From Tetradesmus obliquus (Eukaryota > Chlorophyta > Chlorophyceae > Sphaeropleales > Scenedesmaceae), in assembly GCA_030272155.1 (NCBI GenBank), contig CP126204.1:1541501-1605500 (forward strand): 64,000 nt of DNA. The letters run 5' to 3'. The notes beneath the pieces are model-generated. The model saw only the letters and a list, made by a program, of their open reading frames with translations. It did not search any database and was not told the origin of the DNA. Position 1 is the first letter of the stretch. Each line of letters starts with the position of its first letter. Below are positions 53,804 to 64,000 of the stretch, piece by piece. Position numbers and translations under genes: made by a program.

Positions 53804-55317
53804 ATGGCACCAGCACATCGCCGGCGCCGTGCGGTGCGCACACACAGGAGCCCAACCAGCAGAGGAGCTGTCAGAAAGGTGAGCTTGCAGGGAGTGTCAA
53901 TCAACGACCTGCTGACAGCTGCTAGCTGTCTAGAGTGCAGCCAGCAGCCATATACATTCTAAGCCCTGCAGCAGCAGCAGCAGCAGCGTGCTCAGCGCTG
54001 ATCATCCCTAGGCCAGTTGCCAGCCGTACCCGTGCGCTGCTTGTTGTCACGGCATACAAACACCCTGTCCAGCCTGCTGCGCACCACATCCCACAAATCT
54101 GGCAGCCTCAGTGCATCAGCCATGACAGAGGCAGGTGTGATGTTCATGAATATGTCACGCAGCGTCCGCTGCAGATCACGCGGTGATACATCTGCACCAG
54201 TCAGCTGGTAGGTGTTGTACAGATGGTTGCGGAAGCTAGCCTTGAGGCTGCCGAATGCATGCTCAATGGGCTGGTTGAAGTCTGGGGAGTAGGGTGCAAT
54301 TTGCAGCACCTGCTCTGGGCTGATGCCAACTGCAGCTAGGAGCTCTGCGGCATCCTGCCCGACATGAACACTGGGGTTGTCGAAGATGTACAGCGGCGTA
54401 GTGCCGCGCGCGCGCTGCTGTTGGTTAGCCTTCTCTGCAAGCTCCTTCATGCAGTGGACAAACTCCAGCTGTGTCATGCTCTTGGCCTTCACGTTCTTCT
54501 TCTTCTTCTGCCTCTTCAACTGCAGGTGCAGGTTTTGCCGGGTTGGCAGCGGAAAGCCTTGTTAGCAGCAGCGCAGCTGAATGTGGATGTGCAAGTGGAT
54601 GATAAGGGACGCCCATTCATCAGGCTTGAGGCAGATGGGAAAAGCAGGCCCAGGATCATCAGCTTGGGGATACGCAAGCGGCCACTGCACTGGGCCATGA
54701 CGGGTTGCCTGCCAGGTGTGCAGCACTTCAAGTTCTGCGAGCCGCGCGCTGCCGCAACTGAAGCAGCTCTGGAGTGCAAGCAGTGTGCATGTTTGATGCC
54801 TAATGTGGGTGGCACAGGCGCACGCAACATGCCTGCAAGTGAGGAGCAGCTGATGCGCAAGCTGTACAGGTTGGGAATATGTGACAGCATGTGCGCGCAA
54901 GTGGCAGTAGGGTGGTGGCGAGGCCGGGTCGATTTCTTGCATGCGCAGCGCAGCGTGCTGATTCAAGCAGATGGGACATGCCATGACACTGGTATGTATG
55001 ACAACAGCACAGAGAAGCTGTTGCAGCGCAACGTTGCCTTCTGTGCTGCTGCGTATGCCAAGTTCCTGCCAGCAGGCGGCAGTGTGCTGCGGGTGCGCAC
55101 ATGTGAAAGTGACTGGCAGGATTCCCTGGAGACTGGTTTCCAGCTTGCTGCTGGGGGTGGTGTCATTGTGCTGTCACCAAGCTACTCTGTTGTTATGGTC
55201 AGCGCAGGCCGCGGTGTGCAGCGCGCCTTCCCTGAGGCACTGCGAGATGCACTGCCACGTTGTGTGTACACAGAACGCAACAGCTGGCATGTCCTTCAAT
55301 GGCGCGCATCTAACTAA
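53804..55317 (+). CDS. PD-(D/E)XK-like nuclease candidate, copy 2
   Basis: Exons 53804-53878 and 54526-55317; protein identical to copy 1 as far as seen. See copy 1 for motifs. Confidence 0.65.
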
Positions 55318-56210
55318 TAGCAGCACACACTCACATAGTATGGTGTGTTGGGGTTGCCAACGTGGTCAATGTTGTCTGTTGTGCCGGTGGTGAACTTGCA
55401 GTAGACAGCGCCGTGCACCGCGTTGACGCACACAAAGTGTAGCTTGACTGGTTTGTTGTCCTGGCCCTTGCGCATCCACTTGCATGGTAGCACAGCATGT
55501 ACGTTTGCATCATGTGCATCGCAATACACCTTGATGGCGCCGCCTGCTAGGTTGGACATCCAGAGTTTGCACTCATCAACAAAATAAATTCTGCTCAGCA
55601 AGTCTGGCTCATCCTGGAACATCTTGTAGAGCCTCTCTGCTGCAGCCTTTCTCCTGTCTTTCTGCTTGTCTGTCAGGTCCATCTTTACATCTATTCTTCT
55701 GCGCACCAGGTTGGGGTCGACAGCTTTCATGCGCTTCAGCAGTTGCTTGGGCCTGATGTTGTACTTCCTGCATAGGCCACCCAGGTACTCATTTTCCTGA
55801 CAAGCAAGTTTGATTGATGTCCACCATACATGCACGTCGACTTTCTTCTTTGCTTCTGCACTTGGGTAGGCCTTGACTACCTTGCCAGCTTTGAATGTTT
55901 CACTGGCCTTTAATGCCACGTCATCTGGGACTTTTGGGGGTCTGCCCTTGTGCTTGGGAGTTGCCACCGTGCCATACTGCTTGAAGTTCTTGTAGTGGGT
56001 CATGCAGAAGGAATTCAGGTCCTGTTTGATTTGAGCAGCATGCTTAGGATAGTGTACTCTGTAATAGCCTGCCGCGCCCTTTGGACTGCCGGCGATGGCT
56101 AGCATCGTGAGCACCGCCACCACCGCCGCCACCCGCGCGCCCGTTGACTTGCGGTTGCTCTCCCATCCCAAAGGGTGCTTGCGCACCATGGACAGCCACC
56201 CTGCAGCCAT
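53992..56210 (-). CDS. Tc1/mariner-IS630-type transposase, copy 2
   Basis: Exons 55335-56210 and 53992-54519; protein identical to copy 1, catalytic triad intact. Confidence 0.88.
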
Positions 56211-58113
56211 GGATTCAAAACATATGCAGGCGTCAGCTGTGCTTCTGCTAGCAGTGCAAACAGAAATAACATGTCAGGTCAACCTAATGTTTGCAGCAAC
56301 CTGGGGTTTGACCAGCCTTCACTAGGCACTGGTACGAAAGTAGCGCAAAGGCAGCATACTCATTGAATGCAACTTTCAACAACGAATCTAAATCAAATTG
56401 AGCCACTATATGGGTTGCTGTGTAACTTGAGTAAAGTGCTTGCAAACCACCTGCTGCGCCCCGACTCTTTGAATTTTCGCGGGTCTGTTATCTGCTGCTT
56501 TCTGCTGCTATAGGGCGCTGCTGCCTGCACATATGTATTTATGTAACCGTTTCTACTTCTGGGCAGCACCTGCTGGCTGATCGGGCTCTGCAGCTGTGGT
56601 GTGCCAAGTGCCCTGCCGCTGTTGTTGCGGTCTGCTGTCTGGCCCTGTACGTTGTGCGCTGCGCTGCTGCTGCTAATCTTGTTGCGGATCACCGATCGAC
56701 GTTTCAGCATTACAGGCAGCTGCTGCGCGTGTGCAGCTAGGGTGGTTGAGCACAGTTGGTTGAGTGCTGCCAGTCCACACACTCTCCTGCAGACATTCAT
56801 CTTGTGTGATCACGCTGAATTCTGGAGCTGAAAAAAACTAGCAGTTTGGAGCGGGCGCTGCAAGCAGGTGAGGTGCCTGCAGGACAGCTGACATGCAAGC
56901 AAACCAAGGCAGCAGGTTCAGCAGCTGTGCCTTGCTGTACCTACCACAAGCAGCAGGTTGCTGTGCCAGCATGGCTTTCTGTTTGTGTGCTATGTGGCTT
57001 TGTCTCATATCTGGGATGCTAGGTTCGTACCCTACCCCACTGAAGGCAAAAATGCACATCTTCCTTTGCTGCAGCAGTTCTCAGCCTGCATTGCAATCCT
57101 GCTGCTGCTGTTTCTGGGCAAAGTTGATGAAATGCCTGCCCACCTTTTTATGTTATAGCAGGCCTGCTGCAACTGCTGCTGGTGGTGCAGCTGTCCCAAA
57201 TCCTGCATTACTGTTGTTTGCAATTGCTGGGACCTGCCTGGCCAGCAGCACATTCAGCAGCAGACAGCAGAGTGCAGCTCAGAGGAGGGTGCTGTCACCT
57301 GCTGTAGCCTCTGTTTTTCGAATGCACACTTTGCCAGGCAAGACAGCAGCAGCAGCAGCCTGGTGGTCATGCAGTGCTGCTGCTAAATTTACAAAAGCAC
57401 ATTCAGAGCACAGCCTTGTCTTGAAAGACGTTTTTAAAGCAATCCGAATTGTCTGCTGTTGCTGCCGCAGCACGATCGAGCTGGCGTAGCCTGCACAGGT
57501 GTCTTGGACTCACTGGCTCCGTGACCAGGCTGGCTGCCCGGCGTCCCACCGGAGAAAATTCTCGGCCCAGTAAGATGTAAGAACCAGCTGTTATGTATGA
57601 GGATAAGTTTGCAGCGTGACAGCTGTCTGCATCGAGAGTGGCTGATTCGGCAGCACTTCCCCGTCACGGATTACCTGACTCAAACACAGCTTTCTCCTGC
57701 CGTGCGTCAGCTCAATTAAATAGTTGAATAGATTTTATTACAATGCCAAGAGTGCAGCAACATCAAAGCATCCTGCTTGGTAGGGCAACCGTTGAGACAA
57801 GTAACGTGTGGTTCAGTAGCTGGAGCTGCATGAAGCACATGTTAGCACGTACAATAATTAATTTTAGCCGTAAAAAGTACAATCATTCACGCACATCGGC
57901 TCAACTCGCCTGCATGTGAACTGCCCATCAACAGCACTGCTGCCCTGGCAGAACTGCCTTGCCACGCGCCCGCGCTTTTCACTCTGGGCCAGTCTATGCA
58001 CCAATACACCATCTGAAAATTATTATCAGATAACAATCTATCAACTTATCATGCCTGTGGCTGTCCATGCTGGCATACAGTTGAAAACAGAGACATAACC
58101 ACCCAGCTACAGC

Positions 58114-59627
58114 ATGGCACCAGCACATCGCCGGCGCCGTGCGGTGCGCACACACAGGAGCCCAACCAGCAGAGGAGCTGTCAGAAAGGTGAGCTTGCAG
58201 GGAGTGTCAATCAACGACCTGCTGACAGCTGCTAGCTGTCTAGAGTGCAGCCAGCAGCCATATACATTCTAAGCCCTGCAGCAGCAGCAGCAGCAGCGTG
58301 CTCAGCGCTGATCATCCCTAGGCCAGTTGCCAGCCGTACCCGTGCGCTGCTTGTTGTCACGGCATACAAACACCCTGTCCAGCCTGCTGCGCACCACATC
58401 CCACAAATCTGGCAGCCTCAGTGCATCAGCCATGACAGAGGCAGGTGTGATGTTCATGAATATGTCACGCAGCGTCCGCTGCAGATCACGCGGTGATACA
58501 TCTGCACCAGTCAGCTGGTAGGTGTTGTACAGATGGTTGCGGAAGCTAGCCTTGAGGCTGCCGAATGCATGCTCAATGGGCTGGTTGAAGTCTGGGGAGT
58601 AGGGTGCAATTTGCAGCACCTGCTCTGGGCTGATGCCAACTGCAGCTAGGAGCTCTGCGGCATCCTGCCCGACATGAACACTGGGGTTGTCGAAGATGTA
58701 CAGCGGCGTAGTGCCGCGCGCGCGCTGCTGTTGGTTAGCCTTCTCTGCAAGCTCCTTCATGCAGTGGACAAACTCCAGCTGTGTCATGCTCTTGGCCTTC
58801 ACGTTCTTCTTCTTCTTCTGCCTCTTCAACTGCAGGTGCAGGTTTTGCCGGGTTGGCAGCGGAAAGCCTTGTTAGCAGCAGCGCAGCTGAATGTGGATGT
58901 GCAAGTGGATGATAAGGGACGCCCATTCATCAGGCTTGAGGCAGATGGGAAAAGCAGGCCCAGGATCATCAGCTTGGGGATACGCAAGCGGCCACTGCAC
59001 TGGGCCATGACGGGTTGCCTGCCAGGTGTGCAGCACTTCAAGTTCTGCGAGCCGCGCGCTGCCGCAACTGAAGCAGCTCTGGAGTGCAAGCAGTGTGCAT
59101 GTTTGATGCCTAATGTGGGTGGCACAGGCGCACGCAACATGCCTGCAAGTGAGGAGCAGCTGATGCGCAAGCTGTACAGGTTGGGAATATGTGACAGCAT
59201 GTGCGCGCAAGTGGCAGTAGGGTGGTGGCGAGGCCGGGTCGATTTCTTGCATGCGCAGCGCAGCGTGCTGATTCAAGCAGATGGGACATGCCATGACACT
59301 GGTATGTATGACAACAGCACAGAGAAGCTGTTGCAGCGCAACGTTGCCTTCTGTGCTGCTGCGTATGCCAAGTTCCTGCCAGCAGGCGGCAGTGTGCTGC
59401 GGGTGCGCACATGTGAAAGTGACTGGCAGGATTCCCTGGAGACTGGTTTCCAGCTTGCTGCTGGGGGTGGTGTCATTGTGCTGTCACCAAGCTACTCTGT
59501 TGTTATGGTCAGCGCAGGCCGCGGTGTGCAGCGCGCCTTCCCTGAGGCACTGCGAGATGCACTGCCACGTTGTGTGTACACAGAACGCAACAGCTGGCAT
59601 GTCCTTCAATGGCGCGCATCTAACTAA
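58114..59627 (+). CDS. PD-(D/E)XK-like nuclease candidate, copy 3
   Basis: Exons 58114-58188 and 58836-59627, identical to copy 2. Confidence 0.65.
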
Positions 59628-60520
59628 TAGCAGCACACACTCACATAGTATGGTGTGTTGGGGTTGCCAACGTGGTCAATGTTGTCTGTTGTGCCGGTGG
59701 TGAACTTGCAGTAGACAGCGCCGTGCACCGCGTTGACGCACACAAAGTGTAGCTTGACTGGTTTGTTGTCCTGGCCCTTGCGCATCCACTTGCATGGTAG
59801 CACAGCATGTACGTTTGCATCATGTGCATCGCAATACACCTTGATGGCGCCGCCTGCTAGGTTGGACATCCAGAGTTTGCACTCATCAACAAAATAAATT
59901 CTGCTCAGCAAGTCTGGCTCATCCTGGAACATCTTGTAGAGCCTCTCTGCTGCAGCCTTTCTCCTGTCTTTCTGCTTGTCTGTCAGGTCCATCTTTACAT
60001 CTATTCTTCTGCGCACCAGGTTGGGGTCGACAGCTTTCATGCGCTTCAGCAGTTGCTTGGGCCTGATGTTGTACTTCCTGCATAGGCCACCCAGGTACTC
60101 ATTTTCCTGACAAGCAAGTTTGATTGATGTCCACCATACATGCACGTCGACTTTCTTCTTTGCTTCTGCACTTGGGTAGGCCTTGACTACCTTGCCAGCT
60201 TTGAATGTTTCACTGGCCTTTAATGCCACGTCATCTGGGACTTTTGGGGGTCTGCCCTTGTGCTTGGGAGTTGCCACCGTGCCATACTGCTTGAAGTTCT
60301 TGTAGTGGGTCATGCAGAAGGAATTCAGGTCCTGTTTGATTTGAGCAGCATGCTTAGGATAGTGTACTCTGTAATAGCCTGCCGCGCCCTTTGGACTGCC
60401 GGCGATGGCTAGCATCGTGAGCACCGCCACCACCGCCGCCACCCGCGCGCCCGTTGACTTGCGGTTGCTCTCCCATCCCAAAGGGTGCTTGCGCACCATG
60501 GACAGCCACCCTGCAGCCAT
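58302..60520 (-). CDS. Tc1/mariner-IS630-type transposase, copy 3
   Basis: Exons 59645-60520 and 58302-58829, identical to copy 2, catalytic triad intact. Confidence 0.88.
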
Positions 60521-62423
60521 GGATTCAAAACATATGCAGGCGTCAGCTGTGCTTCTGCTAGCAGTGCAAACAGAAATAACATGTCAGGTCAACCTAATGT
60601 TTGCAGCAACCTGGGGTTTGACCAGCCTTCACTAGGCACTGGTACGAAAGTAGCGCAAAGGCAGCATACTCATTGAATGCAACTTTCAACAACGAATCTA
60701 AATCAAATTGAGCCACTATATGGGTTGCTGTGTAACTTGAGTAAAGTGCTTGCAAACCACCTGCTGCGCCCCGACTCTTTGAATTTTCGCGGGTCTGTTA
60801 TCTGCTGCTTTCTGCTGCTATAGGGCGCTGCTGCCTGCACATATGTATTTATGTAACCGTTTCTACTTCTGGGCAGCACCTGCTGGCTGATCGGGCTCTG
60901 CAGCTGTGGTGTGCCAAGTGCCCTGCCGCTGTTGTTGCGGTCTGCTGTCTGGCCCTGTACGTTGTGCGCTGCGCTGCTGCTGCTAATCTTGTTGCGGATC
61001 ACCGATCGACGTTTCAGCATTACAGGCAGCTGCTGCGCGTGTGCAGCTAGGGTGGTTGAGCACAGTTGGTTGAGTGCTGCCAGTCCACACACTCTCCTGC
61101 AGACATTCATCTTGTGTGATCACGCTGAATTCTGGAGCTGAAAAAAACTAGCAGTTTGGAGCGGGCGCTGCAAGCAGGTGAGGTGCCTGCAGGACAGCTG
61201 ACATGCAAGCAAACCAAGGCAGCAGGTTCAGCAGCTGTGCCTTGCTGTACCTACCACAAGCAGCAGGTTGCTGTGCCAGCATGGCTTTCTGTTTGTGTGC
61301 TATGTGGCTTTGTCTCATATCTGGGATGCTAGGTTCGTACCCTACCCCACTGAAGGCAAAAATGCACATCTTCCTTTGCTGCAGCAGTTCTCAGCCTGCA
61401 TTGCAATCCTGCTGCTGCTGTTTCTGGGCAAAGTTGATGAAATGCCTGCCCACCTTTTTATGTTATAGCAGGCCTGCTGCAACTGCTGCTGGTGGTGCAG
61501 CTGTCCCAAATCCTGCATTACTGTTGTTTGCAATTGCTGGGACCTGCCTGGCCAGCAGCACATTCAGCAGCAGACAGCAGAGTGCAGCTCAGAGGAGGGT
61601 GCTGTCACCTGCTGTAGCCTCTGTTTTTCGAATGCACACTTTGCCAGGCAAGACAGCAGCAGCAGCAGCCTGGTGGTCATGCAGTGCTGCTGCTAAATTT
61701 ACAAAAGCACATTCAGAGCACAGCCTTGTCTTGAAAGACGTTTTTAAAGCAATCCGAATTGTCTGCTGTTGCTGCCGCAGCACGATCGAGCTGGCGTAGC
61801 CTGCACAGGTGTCTTGGACTCACTGGCTCCGTGACCAGGCTGGCTGCCCGGCGTCCCACCGGAGAAAATTCTCGGCCCAGTAAGATGTAAGAACCAGCTG
61901 TTATGTATGAGGATAAGTTTGCAGCGTGACAGCTGTCTGCATCGAGAGTGGCTGATTCGGCAGCACTTCCCCGTCACGGATTACCTGACTCAAACACAGC
62001 TTTCTCCTGCCGTGCGTCAGCTCAATTAAATAGTTGAATAGATTTTATTACAATGCCAAGAGTGCAGCAACATCAAAGCATCCTGCTTGGTAGGGCAACC
62101 GTTGAGACAAGTAACGTGTGGTTCAGTAGCTGGAGCTGCATGAAGCACATGTTAGCACGTACAATAATTAATTTTAGCCGTAAAAAGTACAATCATTCAC
62201 GCACATCGGCTCAACTCGCCTGCATGTGAACTGCCCATCAACAGCACTGCTGCCCTGGCAGAACTGCCTTGCCACGCGCCCGCGCTTTTCACTCTGGGCC
62301 AGTCTATGCACCAATACACCATCTGAAAATTATTATCAGATAACAATCTATCAACTTATCATGCCTGTGGCTGTCCATGCTGGCATACAGTTGAAAACAG
62401 AGACATAACCACCCAGCTACAGC

Positions 62424-63937
62424 ATGGCACCAGCACATCGCCGGCGCCGTGCGGTGCGCACACACAGGAGCCCAACCAGCAGAGGAGCTGTCAGAAAGGT
62501 GAGCTTGCAGGGAGTGTCAATCAACGACCTGCTGACAGCTGCTAGCTGTCTAGAGTGCAGCCAGCAGCCATATACATTCTAAGCCCTGCAGCAGCAGCAG
62601 CAGCAGCGTGCTCAGCGCTGATCATCCCTAGGCCAGTTGCCAGCCGTACCCGTGCGCTGCTTGTTGTCACGGCATACAAACACCCTGTCCAGCCTGCTGC
62701 GCACCACATCCCACAAATCTGGCAGCCTCAGTGCATCAGCCATGACAGAGGCAGGTGTGATGTTCATGAATATGTCACGCAGCGTCCGCTGCAGATCACG
62801 CGGTGATACATCTGCACCAGTCAGCTGGTAGGTGTTGTACAGATGGTTGCGGAAGCTAGCCTTGAGGCTGCCGAATGCATGCTCAATGGGCTGGTTGAAG
62901 TCTGGGGAGTAGGGTGCAATTTGCAGCACCTGCTCTGGGCTGATGCCAACTGCAGCTAGGAGCTCTGCGGCATCCTGCCCGACATGAACACTGGGGTTGT
63001 CGAAGATGTACAGCGGCGTAGTGCCGCGCGCGCGCTGCTGTTGGTTAGCCTTCTCTGCAAGCTCCTTCATGCAGTGGACAAACTCCAGCTGTGTCATGCT
63101 CTTGGCCTTCACGTTCTTCTTCTTCTTCTGCCTCTTCAACTGCAGGTGCAGGTTTTGCCGGGTTGGCAGCGGAAAGCCTTGTTAGCAGCAGCGCAGCTGA
63201 ATGTGGATGTGCAAGTGGATGATAAGGGACGCCCATTCATCAGGCTTGAGGCAGATGGGAAAAGCAGGCCCAGGATCATCAGCTTGGGGATACGCAAGCG
63301 GCCACTGCACTGGGCCATGACGGGTTGCCTGCCAGGTGTGCAGCACTTCAAGTTCTGCGAGCCGCGCGCTGCCGCAACTGAAGCAGCTCTGGAGTGCAAG
63401 CAGTGTGCATGTTTGATGCCTAATGTGGGTGGCACAGGCGCACGCAACATGCCTGCAAGTGAGGAGCAGCTGATGCGCAAGCTGTACAGGTTGGGAATAT
63501 GTGACAGCATGTGCGCGCAAGTGGCAGTAGGGTGGTGGCGAGGCCGGGTCGATTTCTTGCATGCGCAGCGCAGCGTGCTGATTCAAGCAGATGGGACATG
63601 CCATGACACTGGTATGTATGACAACAGCACAGAGAAGCTGTTGCAGCGCAACGTTGCCTTCTGTGCTGCTGCGTATGCCAAGTTCCTGCCAGCAGGCGGC
63701 AGTGTGCTGCGGGTGCGCACATGTGAAAGTGACTGGCAGGATTCCCTGGAGACTGGTTTCCAGCTTGCTGCTGGGGGTGGTGTCATTGTGCTGTCACCAA
63801 GCTACTCTGTTGTTATGGTCAGCGCAGGCCGCGGTGTGCAGCGCGCCTTCCCTGAGGCACTGCGAGATGCACTGCCACGTTGTGTGTACACAGAACGCAA
63901 CAGCTGGCATGTCCTTCAATGGCGCGCATCTAACTAA
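62424..63937 (+). CDS. PD-(D/E)XK-like nuclease candidate, copy 4
   Basis: Exons 62424-62498 and 63146-63937, identical to copies 2-3 and complete within the window. Confidence 0.65.
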
Positions 63938-64000
63938 TAGCAGCACACACTCACATAGTATGGTGTGTTGGGGTTGCCAACGTGGTCAATGTTGTCTGTT
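62612..64000 (-). CDS. Tc1/mariner-IS630-type transposase, copy 4 (partial)
   Basis: The C-terminal exon 62612-63139 is complete. Exon 1 is present only from its donor end at 63955 to the window edge, so its N-terminal part lies outside. Confidence 0.85.

Larger units (their letters stand above)
52009..56318 (-). mobile_element. Transposon-like unit 2 of the 4310-bp array
   Basis: Head-to-tail with unit 1. I saw no differences from units 3 and 4, and one base from unit 1. Same gene content. Confidence 0.92.
56319..60628 (-). mobile_element. Transposon-like unit 3 of the 4310-bp array
   Basis: Head-to-tail with unit 2, same length, no differences noticed from unit 2. Confidence 0.92.
60629..64000 (-). 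mobile_element. Transposon-like unit 4 (cut by window end)
   Basis: The first 3372 bp of a fourth identical unit; the array continues past the window, so its total length is unknown. Confidence 0.92.

Noticed and set aside
47699-64000. Array as simple assembly duplication
   Set aside because: It cannot be excluded from sequence alone, but the private base in unit 1 and the clean 4310-bp period argue for real copies; kept as a refutation test.

Overview
The window looks like nuclear DNA of a green alga, most likely a chlorophycean of the Scenedesmus/Tetradesmus (Sphaeropleales) kind. The genes are eukaryotic, with many short exons and clean GT-AG introns. Both coding and intronic DNA are saturated with CAG/CTG triplets. 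The proteins include plant-type purine synthesis (PUR7), a ThDP-dependent pyruvate decarboxylase, MYND-finger proteins and a cysteine-rich secreted wall-type protein. The lineage is an inference from style and gene content; no ribosomal or organelle marker is present.

Layout. 1-2312 (-): seryl-tRNA synthetase, N-terminal part only. 2597-7011 (+): large WD40-like, glutamine-rich, coiled-coil protein, head-to-head with the synthetase. 7012-10556: gene-poor. 10557-14112 (-): SAICAR synthetase. 14784-18476 (+): RWDD1/DFRP2-like protein, head-to-head with it. 19584-27815 (-): pyruvate decarboxylase in 14 exons. 29164-34138: MYND-finger gene on the minus strand, plus two broken copies of its 5' end, one inverted. 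35450-38286 (-): BCCIP/Bcp1 homologue. 39762-47038 (+): secreted cysteine-rich repeat protein of about 1025 residues in 11 exons. 47699-64000: at least 3.8 head-to-tail copies of a 4310-bp transposon-like unit, running off the right edge. Most host exon chains given here close in phase at every junction; the MYND gene is the exception.

Two things stand out. First, the 4310-bp unit carries two genes on opposite strands, a DD38E-type Tc1/mariner-IS630 transposase (-) and a possible PD-(D/E)XK-like nuclease (+). Each gene's second exon lies inside the other's intron, and one palindromic CTGCAG appears to be the 3' splice acceptor for both. Second, across at least six host genes the introns carry partial copies of the adjoining exon edge, usually with an intact splice site. 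In pyruvate decarboxylase exon 4 there are six copies of the exon-end/donor segment. At least ten acceptors are preceded by a (CTG)n tract in the sense strand.

Functionally the host genes are a mixed housekeeping neighbourhood (translation, purine synthesis, fermentation, ribosome-biogenesis chaperone, wall protein) with no operon-like logic. Promoters are mostly shared between divergent pairs.
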